56,111 nt of DNA from Cyanobium sp. NIES-981. GTDB lineage: Bacteria > Cyanobacteriota > Cyanobacteriia > PCC-6307 > Cyanobiaceae. A program made the translations under genes and the position numbers. A model generated the notes under the pieces. The model did not search any database and was not told the DNA's origin. It saw only the letters and a program-made list of their open reading frames with translations. The stretch is from assembly GCA_945896675.1 (NCBI GenBank), contig CAMDEM010000015.1, positions 1 through 56,111 on the forward strand, given 5' to 3'. Shown piece by piece: positions 7,852-15,282 of this stretch (position 1 is its first letter; the number at the start of each line of letters is the position of its first letter).

Positions 7852-9732
7852 TCAGAGAGACGCTGCTGTGGTCTCCCCAACCTCAAGAGAAGCGATCAGC
7901 CCGTGGAGGGCTAGGAAGAGGTCATCCCTGCGATGGGGTAAATCAGAACTCGAGAGACCAGGCAGCCAACTCCCTTTGACTTGCAACCACCACCCCTCCT
8001 GGGCATGGTCGAGGTGGGCCTCAGCGCTATCCACGCCTTCCGCCTCAAAAAGCAGGGCATCGGCCCGACTTTTGAGCTGCGCTAGAGCATCGGTCTCCAG
8101 CTTGGGCAGTGACAACCGCAAATCCAACGGTTCGGAGCTGCGCACGCTGTGGTTTGTGACAACGGAGCCTGCAACCTGGGAATTGGGGATCACCAGATGG
8201 GAGCCATTTTTCAATTTTAGGCTGATTGATCGCATCCCCATTGACAACACCTTTCCATCGATCTGACCCGACTTAGGAGTTCCGATCGTACATTTATCTC
8301 CCACCTTGATCTGGCCATCGAGAAACATGCTGAAGCCATCAGAGATATCCCGAATCAGCTGCTGGGTGCCCAAGGAAATAGCTAAAGCCGGTACCGATGA
8401 CAACGCCAAGATCGTGACTGACGTGAGCCCCAAGCTGCGCGCCCCATCAATGAACACCGTTATGGCAAGAGCGATACCAAACACCCGGGTCAGTGTGAGC
8501 AGTTGACCAGCCCCCTTACGCCGCAGCCAGGTCACCGTGCCATCCGTTTGACGCTTGCGCTTACGGATCAGACTTTGGCCAACAGCCTCGCTAAGGAGAT
8601 AGACCAATAGCATCGCCACGAGGATATGGAGAACCCGTGCAACCACAACAACAAACAATGCTCGATCGCCCGTGAGATTCACCCAGTCAACTGAGAACCA
8701 GCGCCACAGGGCGATCAGAGCTAAAACCGGCACCAACAGCCCAACACGCACCCAGTAGGTCTTGGGCCCCAAGCCTGTTGTGGAGATGCGGAACTGGTGG
8801 CGCAAGCTGATGATCGCTGCCACGGCGAGTACCAGGGCTAGAACTGAGACGGGCACCAAAATCAACCACTGCACCAGCGATTGACCGCCGTAGACCGTTT
8901 CCACAAAGACATGCCTCCAGGAACTCGGCAACCGCAGAATCCACTTGGGCGGCAGGGCACCTCCAGGCAATAGCGACCAGGTGACATACAGATCCCCACC
9001 AAAGCGATGCCTCAGGGGATGGTTCCCACCAAAAATCTGGGTGAAGTCAGAATCCACCTGGGCCACCGTGCGCGGACTAAACAAGAAGTCCTGCTCACTG
9101 CATTGCTGGCAAGGCAAACCAGGCAGCTCTCCCTGGCCCTGGGGAGAGGACTGATTCAGCGCCAACGTCATTGGGCTCTCAGGAATCGTCCAGGACATGA
9201 GCTTCTTGCTGGCTACCTCGTCGGGTCCCGGCAGCACAACAGTCGGATGGTTGGCGAGGTCGTACAGCAGAAGGCTTCTGAGCATCAACATGGAGCCAAC
9301 CCCCGTGATCGGATGCAAGGCCTGGGGCAACTCACTGAGGTTGAGGGCCTCGGTGGCCTGATCAAGAAGTCTCTGACCCTCATCAACCTGGTGCCGCTGA
9401 GCCGGTGAATAAAACCAACCGGGATCTGCCAAACCCTCCCGGATCGCGCCATGGATCAAGTCATGGGCTTGCTCGGTAGTGGCCAAAAAGTTGTCGATGG
9501 TCTGGCGGGGGCTTGGACCAGGGACCTGGCGCAAGGCCTGCTGATGAACAACGGACAGCGACGAAGCCACCCTTGCCAACACAGGCTCCATCAGCGGTCC
9601 AAGCAGAAGGACGGTGGACAAAGCCAGGGCCGTTAGCAACCGCGGTAATCGCCCCATCTGCCACTGCCTCATCCGATGCTGATCCGTGCGACGGGCCCGA
9701 AATGACAGTTGATTAGGTGGCGTATCGTCCAT
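7852..9732 (-). CDS. MscS-family mechanosensitive ion channel with long periplasmic N-terminus
   Basis: A 626-residue protein. After a signal or first membrane segment (LLTALALSTVLLLGPLMEPV, near residue 40) comes a long extracytoplasmic region of about 220 residues, rich in Gln/Pro, with a CQQC motif near residue 210. Several membrane helices follow (VQWLILVPVSVLALVLAVAA; LLVPVLALIALWRWF; ALFVVVVARVLHILVAMLLV; VTILALSSVPALAISLGTQQ). The MscS core is in the final part: LIRDISDGFSMFLDGQIKVG, then KVLSMGMRSISLKLKNGSH and PNSQVAGSVV. MscS channels release solutes on membrane tension. The start at the ATG at 9732 is reasonable. The gene is monocistronic and divergent from the YkuD-like gene. Confidence 0.88.
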   Translation of the reverse strand: MDDTPPNQLSFRARRTDQHRMRQWQMGRLPRLLTALALSTVLLLGPLMEPVLARVASSLSVVHQQALRQVPGPSPRQTIDNFLATTEQAHDLIHGAIREGLADPGWFYSPAQRHQVDEGQRLLDQATEALNLSELPQALHPITGVGSMLMLRSLLLYDLANHPTVVLPGPDEVASKKLMSWTIPESPMTLALNQSSPQGQGELPGLPCQQCSEQDFLFSPRTVAQVDSDFTQIFGGNHPLRHRFGGDLYVTWSLLPGGALPPKWILRLPSSWRHVFVETVYGGQSLVQWLILVPVSVLALVLAVAAIISLRHQFRISTTGLGPKTYWVRVGLLVPVLALIALWRWFSVDWVNLTGDRALFVVVVARVLHILVAMLLVYLLSEAVGQSLIRKRKRQTDGTVTWLRRKGAGQLLTLTRVFGIALAITVFIDGARSLGLTSVTILALSSVPALAISLGTQQLIRDISDGFSMFLDGQIKVGDKCTIGTPKSGQIDGKVLSMGMRSISLKLKNGSHLVIPNSQVAGSVVTNHSVRSSEPLDLRLSLPKLETDALAQLKSRADALLFEAEGVDSAEAHLDHAQEGWWLQVKGSWLPGLSSSDLPHRRDDLFLALHGLIASLEVGETTAASL

Positions 9733-9890
9733 TCGGACACCTCCGCTTTGGTTGAAGTCATCTTGATTTTGCTTAGGTCAAAAGGCAATCACCTTTCACT
9801 CACGATTGCAGAAGGATGATTTTATGGCCAATGCCCTGGCCAGTCAGTCCGTCTGTGATGAGCCCAATAGTGACCCCTCGTCTCAAGCCC

Positions 9891-10370
9891 ATGACGTCAT
9901 TGAAACCCCACCTGAAAAGGATGCTGGCTGGCTGTGCTGCGGTTGTGTTGCCGTTGCTGATTGGGCCTGTCATCGCCGCTGAGAACCAATTGCTATTGCG
10001 ACCAAGCCAGGAGCGCTTTTCCAGCGGTGATCGGATCTGGTGGCTTGAATGGCGCCAGGGCAAGCAGGTGTTGCAACGCTGGGCTACGGCCACCGGCGCC
10101 AGCCAGAGCCAGGGGTTGGACCGTCGCTGGAGCCCCGGCAATGGGGCGCCTCTGCCAGCGGGGACCTATGCCCTGGGTCGGCCAGAGCCATGGGGCCGTG
10201 ATCTATGGATTGGGATGGAGCCACGGTTTTCAACGCGGCGCAGTGGGCTGGGCATCCACAACTGCTTCCCGGGAGTGGGTTGCATCTGCTTACCGGAACG
10301 CCGTCAGCTGGATCAACTGGCTTCCTTGATCAAAAAGCACGACATACGCCGTCTCGTCGTCTTGCAGTGA
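9891..10370 (+). CDS. exported YkuD-like (L,D-transpeptidase-fold) protein
   Basis: A 159-residue protein with a signal peptide (MTSLKPHLKRMLAGCAAVVL, cleavage near AENQ). The mature part follows the YkuD layout: LPAGTYALGR (the usual 'TPxGxY' strand), then GLGIHN (His123) and GVGCICLP (Cys131), which line up with the catalytic HxG...GCIR of L,D-transpeptidases. The Arg that normally follows GCI is Cys133 here, and extra Cys125 follows His, so activity on peptidoglycan is uncertain. Upstream in-frame codons at 9816 and 9858 are less likely starts because they precede the signal peptide. The family call rests on motif pattern only. Confidence 0.55.
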   Translation: MTSLKPHLKRMLAGCAAVVLPLLIGPVIAAENQLLLRPSQERFSSGDRIWWLEWRQGKQVLQRWATATGASQSQGLDRRWSPGNGAPLPAGTYALGRPEPWGRDLWIGMEPRFSTRRSGLGIHNCFPGVGCICLPERRQLDQLASLIKKHDIRRLVVLQ

Positions 10371-10474
10371 TTCACGAAGAGATGGGCAGGAGTAGCAACG
10401 GCACTAAGGTTTAAAACGAGGTCAAGGGGTCCCCTGCGGCCTTGCTCAACGCACTCTCCCCCCATCTGTTGCCC

Positions 10475-10795
10475 ATGAAGCGCTTGCTGTGTCTTGCGGC
10501 TCTGCTGATGCCCGTCGGGGGAGCCCATGGTGCAACGCCCCCAATCCGCTGCCCTGGGAGTAACACGTTTGAAATGAAGTACTGCGCTGGCAAATCGTTG
10601 GAGAAGTCCAGCACCCTGTTGCAGCAGAAGATCACAACGCAGCAGTACACGCAGTGGTCGGAAACAACCAGGACCTTATGCGAGGCCGCCTATGCCCCCT
10701 ACAAGGACGGCACCATCTATCCACAGTTGGTTGCGGGATGCGACGACCACCTCAATCGAGCATTGCTAAAGGAATTTCAACCCTTGGGAAACTAG
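10475..10795 (+). CDS. exported LprI-like (DUF1311) protein
   Basis: A 106-residue secreted protein. The signal peptide is MKRLLCLAALLMPVGGAHGA. The mature domain has CPGSNTFEMKYCAGKSLEKS, then QQYTQWSETTRTLCEAAYAP and GCDDHLNRALLKEF. This matches the pattern of the lysozyme-inhibitor LprI N-terminal domain: four conserved cysteines, 'MxxC' and an aromatic 'W...R..C' segment. In that family some members inhibit lysozyme and most are uncharacterised. A TTG at 10442 would add 11 residues ahead of the signal peptide; the ATG at 10475 is preferred. It follows the YkuD-like gene by about 100 bp on the same strand. Confidence 0.65.
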   Translation: MKRLLCLAALLMPVGGAHGATPPIRCPGSNTFEMKYCAGKSLEKSSTLLQQKITTQQYTQWSETTRTLCEAAYAPYKDGTIYPQLVAGCDDHLNRALLKEFQPLGN

Positions 10796-10961
10796 AAGCA
10801 AATAGCCACCAAGGGCCCATGCTGGTGTTCACATTCGGGATGGGATTTGCTCGCCAAGTTAATTTCTTGATTCCACGGCAAACGACTCATTCACTTTGGT
10901 CGCATAAATCTTGTTTTGCTTGTGCCACTAGCATGCTGCGCGACAGCTTCAAGCACCAGCC

Positions 10962-11540
10962 GTGAGTGAATCTCTGCCCCAACGTGTGGATCGCTGGATC
11001 GCTCGAGCCGGTTTCAATCTGCTGATCCCACCAGTAATCCTGCTGATCCCCTGGCTGCAGGAGCTGGTGGACCAGCTGATCTTCGGCGGCAACTGGAATC
11101 TGCCGATGACGCCCGGGGGCTCTTTCCTAGGGGTGTTGACAGCCCCCTTCAGCCACAGCGGCTTTGGCCATCTGCTGGCCAATTCCCTCACCTTTTTACC
11201 GCTCTCTTGGCTGGTCTTGCTGCGGGGCCGCCGCGACTATCTGGCTGTCTGGCTGGGGGTGTATGCCACGGCTATTCCCGTATGGCTGCTCTGGCCCAAC
11301 GGCAGTCACGGACTCTCCGGGGTCGTGTACGGGCTCCTTGGCTACCTGGTGCTGATCGGCTGGATTGAGAAGAGGCCCCTCTCCTTGCTCCTGTCGGTTG
11401 GGGCCCTGGTCACCTATGCAGGTGTACTGCCGAGCCTGCTGCCGATTTTTTCGCCGCCAGGGGTGAGCTGGATCGGCCATCTCAGCGGTTTTGGCGGTGG
11501 CCTGTTGGCAGCCCTTGCCGTGGCTCGCGAAACGCCCTGA
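10962..11540 (+). CDS. rhomboid-family intramembrane serine protease
   Basis: A 192-residue protein with about six membrane helices. It carries the rhomboid signature residues: HSGFGHLLANS (helix 2, His and Asn of the oxyanion region), HGLSGVVYGLLGY (catalytic Ser in GLSG) and WIGHLSGFGGG (catalytic His followed by the Gly-rich helix). Rhomboids cut membrane proteins within the bilayer. Length matches minimal bacterial rhomboids without extra domains. Start is the GTG at 10962 (MSESLPQRVDRW); no ATG is available nearby. No substrate is evident. It could be transcribed with the two exported-protein genes upstream, but the 166-bp gap may hold its own promoter. Confidence 0.9.
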   Translation: MSESLPQRVDRWIARAGFNLLIPPVILLIPWLQELVDQLIFGGNWNLPMTPGGSFLGVLTAPFSHSGFGHLLANSLTFLPLSWLVLLRGRRDYLAVWLGVYATAIPVWLLWPNGSHGLSGVVYGLLGYLVLIGWIEKRPLSLLLSVGALVTYAGVLPSLLPIFSPPGVSWIGHLSGFGGGLLAALAVARETP

Positions 11541-11704
11541 GCAAAACAATCTCACCTAGCTGGCGCCCATTAGGCGAGGAGGGTTGAGCCACCCGGCCTA
11601 AAGCTTTATCCGGCTAGTCTTTCAGCCAATTGACGCATAACTTACCTATTCGACCATCAACACGAGATGGCTCTTCCAATTGAAATGCCTGACTCATTAC
11701 ACCC

Positions 11705-12445
11705 ATGATTTTTACGTCCAAACAGCTAGCCAATGCCACAACGAGCTTTGAAAAACGCTTCCGCCTGGCCTACCTCTCAAGTGGATTTGAGCCAACCATC
11801 GCATGCGGCTCCAATTCTCAACTTTTGATTTCGCAAATATATCGGGGTATACCCGTCAAGCGCCATTTTTTAGGTGCTGCTGACACCGCCAAAGACGTCC
11901 TAGAGATCGTTTCAAGGCTGCAGCCTAATATTTTATCAATAGACGATAGCTTGCCCGACCAAAGCGCGGCTAGCGTGATCAACCAGGCGAAACAAATCCA
12001 TCCCAGCATTAGAGCCACTTTATGTCTAACCAAGCCGGATGATTTCAACGCCTATCCAGGCTGCCCCATTGTCTTCGCCGAACAGGATATTTTGGGAAAT
12101 CCAGATACGCTTGCCCTTGTCAGCATGGCCATAATCAGCAACACCAGTTACCGCAGCTTTTCGATCAATGAGCGATTAAATCAACCAGAGCAATCTGCTT
12201 CCGAGAACTATTACGGAACGATTAACCTGACGCTACGGGAGCATCAGCTTCTCGAGGCCTACGCCCTAGGCATGACCAATCAGGAAACAGCGGACAAGCT
12301 CGGGCTTTCCGTACACAGCGTACGAACGTATAGCAGTAACTTACTGAATAAACTAGGAACAAATAATCGCCAAAAAGCCCTCAGGATGGTCCTGTCCTTA
12401 GGCCTTGCTGAATTGGGTCACCTTTTAAAATCAAGGGTTCAGTAA
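11705..12445 (+). CDS. LuxR/NarL-type transcriptional regulator with degenerate receiver-like domain
   Basis: A 246-residue regulator. Residues 1-150 look like a response-regulator receiver fold (TAKDVLEIVSRLQPNILSID, then VINQAKQIHPSIRATLCLT) but do not show a clear acidic pocket: the expected phosphorylation Asp region reads ILSIDDSLPD. Residues 173-235 form the LuxR-type HTH (NLTLREHQLLEAYALGMTNQ, ADKLGLSVHSVRTYSSNLLN). Such proteins bind promoters, usually as dimers; the signal here is unknown. The gene sits 109 bp upstream of the ThDP decarboxylase gene on the same strand, so it may control it (inference). Codon use is AT-richer than flanking housekeeping genes. Confidence 0.85.
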   Translation: MIFTSKQLANATTSFEKRFRLAYLSSGFEPTIACGSNSQLLISQIYRGIPVKRHFLGAADTAKDVLEIVSRLQPNILSIDDSLPDQSAASVINQAKQIHPSIRATLCLTKPDDFNAYPGCPIVFAEQDILGNPDTLALVSMAIISNTSYRSFSINERLNQPEQSASENYYGTINLTLREHQLLEAYALGMTNQETADKLGLSVHSVRTYSSNLLNKLGTNNRQKALRMVLSLGLAELGHLLKSRVQ

Positions 12446-12506
12446 GCACCTCGCCAACCCTTGCAGAACCGCCATTCAAAGCATCAGCTGGCCAGTAGTC
12501 GAGCAA

Positions 12507-12535
12507 TTAACAGATAAAGCCTGGTAACCTAATCT
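12507..12535 (+). promoter_or_regulatory. candidate sigma-70 type promoter of the ThDP decarboxylase gene
   Basis: TTAACA (12507-12512), a 17-bp spacer and TAATCT (12530-12535) match the sigma-70 consensus well. Transcription would begin about 12 bp before the ATG at 12555, giving a very short leader without an obvious Shine-Dalgarno sequence. Confidence 0.45.
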
Positions 12536-12554
12536 TTATTTACTCGACGCCTCG

Positions 12555-14237
12555 ATGACCACCGTTTCCGAGTATCTAATTCAGCGATTCTGCGATCTTG
12601 GCATCGACAAGGTTTTCGGCATTCCAGGGGATTTCCCCTTTCCAATTCTGGATGCCATAGAAGCCTCAGAAACGATGCAGTGGGTCGGTTGTATCAATGA
12701 ACTGAACGCTGCTTTCTCTGCCGATGGCTACGCGCGAATGCGTGGCGCGGCGCTGCTTTGCACCACCTACGGAGTCGGTGAGTTGAGCGCCATCAATGGA
12801 TTGATGGGCAGCAAAGCCCATCGATTACCCGTGTTTCTTGTTGTGGGTTCACCATGCAGACGCATCGTGCACCAGAAAATCAGCACTTATCACACACTTG
12901 GCAACGGTATCTACGGGAATCACGAATCAATTGTCGAAGCGACCTGCTGCGTCAAGGTCGTATTGACACCTGAAAATGCAATTACTGAGATCGAGCGTGC
13001 AATCAAAGAAGCTTTTGCTAAAAGCGCGCCCGCCTACATCGTGGTTCCTCAGGATGTGGGCACCATGCCCGTCGTCGGAACCGTGGGCCATGGGGCTCCC
13101 ATGGGAGAGATCAGGCGATCCGTGAGCAACCCAGTCGAGCTCGAGGCTGCGGTCAATGCAATTGTGAAACGGCTGAAGTCAAGCTCCCGTGCAGTATTAC
13201 TGCCCTCAGCCCTCACTGCACGCTATGGACTGACCAACAAGGTTGAGCGGTTAATCACAAAAACCAACATCCCCTTTGCCCTTGCTCCGCTGGACAAAGG
13301 GTTCCTGGACGAGGCACTTCCCCAGTTCCTGGGTATCTACATGGGCAACGAATCCATCCCCCAGGGGTTGCAGCAGGTCGTTGAAACAGCTGATCTTGTC
13401 TTGGATCTAGGTGGGCACGTCAATGAACATGTCAACACAGGGTTCTGGACGTCTCGGATACCTGAGCACCTTCACATCCGTATTCATGAAGACTGGGTGC
13501 AGGTTGGCGAGCACATCTTTGTGGATGTGGCCATGGGGGACATTCTCGAGCAATTAATCGATTTGGCTCCAACCATCCCTACATCGCGTCAAGGAGCTCT
13601 GACCTACGAGCAAATCCCGATGGCCGGGACTTCGAGCGATCCAACCTCATCCGCCGGTTTTTACCCACGGTTGCAACGCCTGTTGAAGTCTGGAGACATC
13701 CTTGCGATAGAAGCGGGCAGCTGTGAACTTCCCCTGCTCGGCATGCGGCTACCTGAAGGCGTTCGCTCCCAGGCCCAGGTGCTCTGGAGCTCCATTGGCT
13801 GGGCCGGTCCAGCTGCCATGGGCATCGCGATCGCTGAGCCAAGTCGCCGAGTGGTCTTGGTAAGCGGCGATGGAGCCCATCAGGAAACAATGGGAGTGAT
13901 TGCTTCGATGGGCTTCCATGACGTGAAACCAGTCATCTTTATCCTGAATAATGGCACCTATGGATGCGAGAACACAATATGGAAACCTGGCAGGAATCTC
14001 TACAACGACATAGCACCGATTCGCTATAGCATGCTTCCAGAGGCCTTCGGCTGCAGAGACTGGCTATGCCGCAGTGTTGGCACCATTGGCGAACTCGAAG
14101 ATTCGATTAACGAGATCGAACAAAATCCTCAGCAAGCTGCTTACATCGAGGTGATGATTCCCGCAGCCGAGAATGTTCCCCTTCCCGAAGAAGCTCTTGA
14201 CGCCTATTTCAAGCTCAAGACGCCTACTGACATTTGA
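12555..14237 (+). CDS. ThDP-dependent 2-oxoacid decarboxylase (pyruvate/indolepyruvate decarboxylase family)
   Basis: A 560-residue enzyme of the PDC/IPDC/phenylpyruvate decarboxylase family, which converts a 2-oxo acid to an aldehyde and CO2 using thiamine diphosphate. It shows FGIPGDFPFPILDAI (active-site Asp), the cofactor Glu in CINELNAAFSADGYAR, the central domain, and the ThDP/Mg motif SGDGAHQETMG...FILNNGTYG with Glu following as in PDC. The PDC 'HHTLG' reads YHTLG here: Tyr112 replaces the first catalytic His, and His113 is kept. Substrate is not determined. Family members usually act on pyruvate, indolepyruvate or branched oxo acids. The promoter at 12507-12535 is a good match. It is followed by AT-rich DNA and the PAP2 gene 259 bp on. 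Confidence 0.85.
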   Translation: MTTVSEYLIQRFCDLGIDKVFGIPGDFPFPILDAIEASETMQWVGCINELNAAFSADGYARMRGAALLCTTYGVGELSAINGLMGSKAHRLPVFLVVGSPCRRIVHQKISTYHTLGNGIYGNHESIVEATCCVKVVLTPENAITEIERAIKEAFAKSAPAYIVVPQDVGTMPVVGTVGHGAPMGEIRRSVSNPVELEAAVNAIVKRLKSSSRAVLLPSALTARYGLTNKVERLITKTNIPFALAPLDKGFLDEALPQFLGIYMGNESIPQGLQQVVETADLVLDLGGHVNEHVNTGFWTSRIPEHLHIRIHEDWVQVGEHIFVDVAMGDILEQLIDLAPTIPTSRQGALTYEQIPMAGTSSDPTSSAGFYPRLQRLLKSGDILAIEAGSCELPLLGMRLPEGVRSQAQVLWSSIGWAGPAAMGIAIAEPSRRVVLVSGDGAHQETMGVIASMGFHDVKPVIFILNNGTYGCENTIWKPGRNLYNDIAPIRYSMLPEAFGCRDWLCRSVGTIGELEDSINEIEQNPQQAAYIEVMIPAAENVPLPEEALDAYFKLKTPTDI

Positions 14238-14496
14238 GATCCTTCGGAAACAATTGGTGCAGGTGATTGCATTAGCCAATAATCCAATCAATCCCAACAT
14301 CTCAGCTAGGGACCAACTGCGAAGGCCTCAAAGCCAGTTGCCCGACCTGAGGGCTGACATCTTATCGAATTTGCAGCAGGCTAATCGCCTCAAAGCGATC
14401 GGATGAAAATAGTTTAAGATCTGGCCAAGGAAACTCCAGTGTAATCGCAGATACCAGCGCTGGGCGCAAATAATGCAAAAATAAATTTTAGAGATT

Positions 14497-15282
14497 TTGA
14501 ATTCGGTGCATTCTCAACTAAAAGATCTTGCTGATCAGCAATTCAAGCACCAGTCAACACAGGTCAATACCTTAGGAATTGAACAAGCGCAATTTGGCCA
14601 AGTAGCCTCAGAACGAGTCCCGAAATTCACCCATGCCGGACTGATTAAAATATCCGTTATTCTTGCAGTAATCGGATTTCTAGCATTTTTGATTGACGTA
14701 CCTCTTGCTTTAACGTTAAAAGACAATCCCCTGCCCAAAGAAATATCCCGGATACTTCGATTTTCAGAGATCGGTGGCCATGGAACTGGTGCAGCGATGC
14801 TTCTGATTGGCGCACTTGCAGCCAGCCAGATCAACCTGCAACGCCAGCGGCACCGATTTCTTGCCCTCAAATTAATCGCTGGCACCTATTTAGGTGGATT
14901 GATAGTTGATTTAATCAAGCTTTTAGTACCTCGCATAAGACCACGGGCCGCAGAACTGGCCTCCGATAGCAGTCTCCTTGACACTTTTGCATTTTGGATG
15001 CACGACAAATCAAATTTTAGCCATACGGATCTAATGAGCTTCCCCTCAGGCCATGCTGCCGTTGCAGCTGGGCTTGCCGCCTCTCTTAGCTGGTTTTTCC
15101 CTAACGGCAAACCAGTATTTGTGTGCCTTGCAATTCTTGCAAGCCTACAACGCGTAGCAAGCGATGCACACTATATTAGTGACATCTTTATTGGAGCCGC
15201 TTTGGGTCTCATAGGAGCGTGGCTCTGCGCACCACGCATGAACACCAAAGGACAACACAATCAAGGGCTTAATGACAATTAA
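14497..15282 (+). CDS. PAP2-superfamily membrane phosphatase
   Basis: A 261-residue integral membrane phosphatase. It has the three PAP2 signature blocks: KLLVPRIRPR (KxxxxxxRP), MSFPSGHAAVAAG (PSGH) and QRVASDAHYISDIF (xRxxxxxHxxxD, catalytic His). About six hydrophobic helices surround them. Members dephosphorylate lipid phosphates such as undecaprenyl pyrophosphate, phosphatidate or lipid A phosphates. The N-terminal 45 residues are polar and unusual. Start is unclear: TTG at 14497 or GTG at 14506, neither with a strong ribosome binding site. It overlaps the ArnT-like glycosyltransferase gene by 11 bp, so both probably act on lipid-linked sugars or lipid A-like substrates (inference). Confidence 0.88.
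   Translation: MNSVHSQLKDLADQQFKHQSTQVNTLGIEQAQFGQVASERVPKFTHAGLIKISVILAVIGFLAFLIDVPLALTLKDNPLPKEISRILRFSEIGGHGTGAAMLLIGALAASQINLQRQRHRFLALKLIAGTYLGGLIVDLIKLLVPRIRPRAAELASDSSLLDTFAFWMHDKSNFSHTDLMSFPSGHAAVAAGLAASLSWFFPNGKPVFVCLAILASLQRVASDAHYISDIFIGAALGLIGAWLCAPRMNTKGQHNQGLNDN

Noticed and set aside
14238-14406. A short plus-strand frame after the ThDP decarboxylase gene with a helical-looking sequence (about 50 residues ending at 14406).
   Set aside because: It has no good start codon or ribosome binding site, and its upstream part runs through the decarboxylase gene in another frame.
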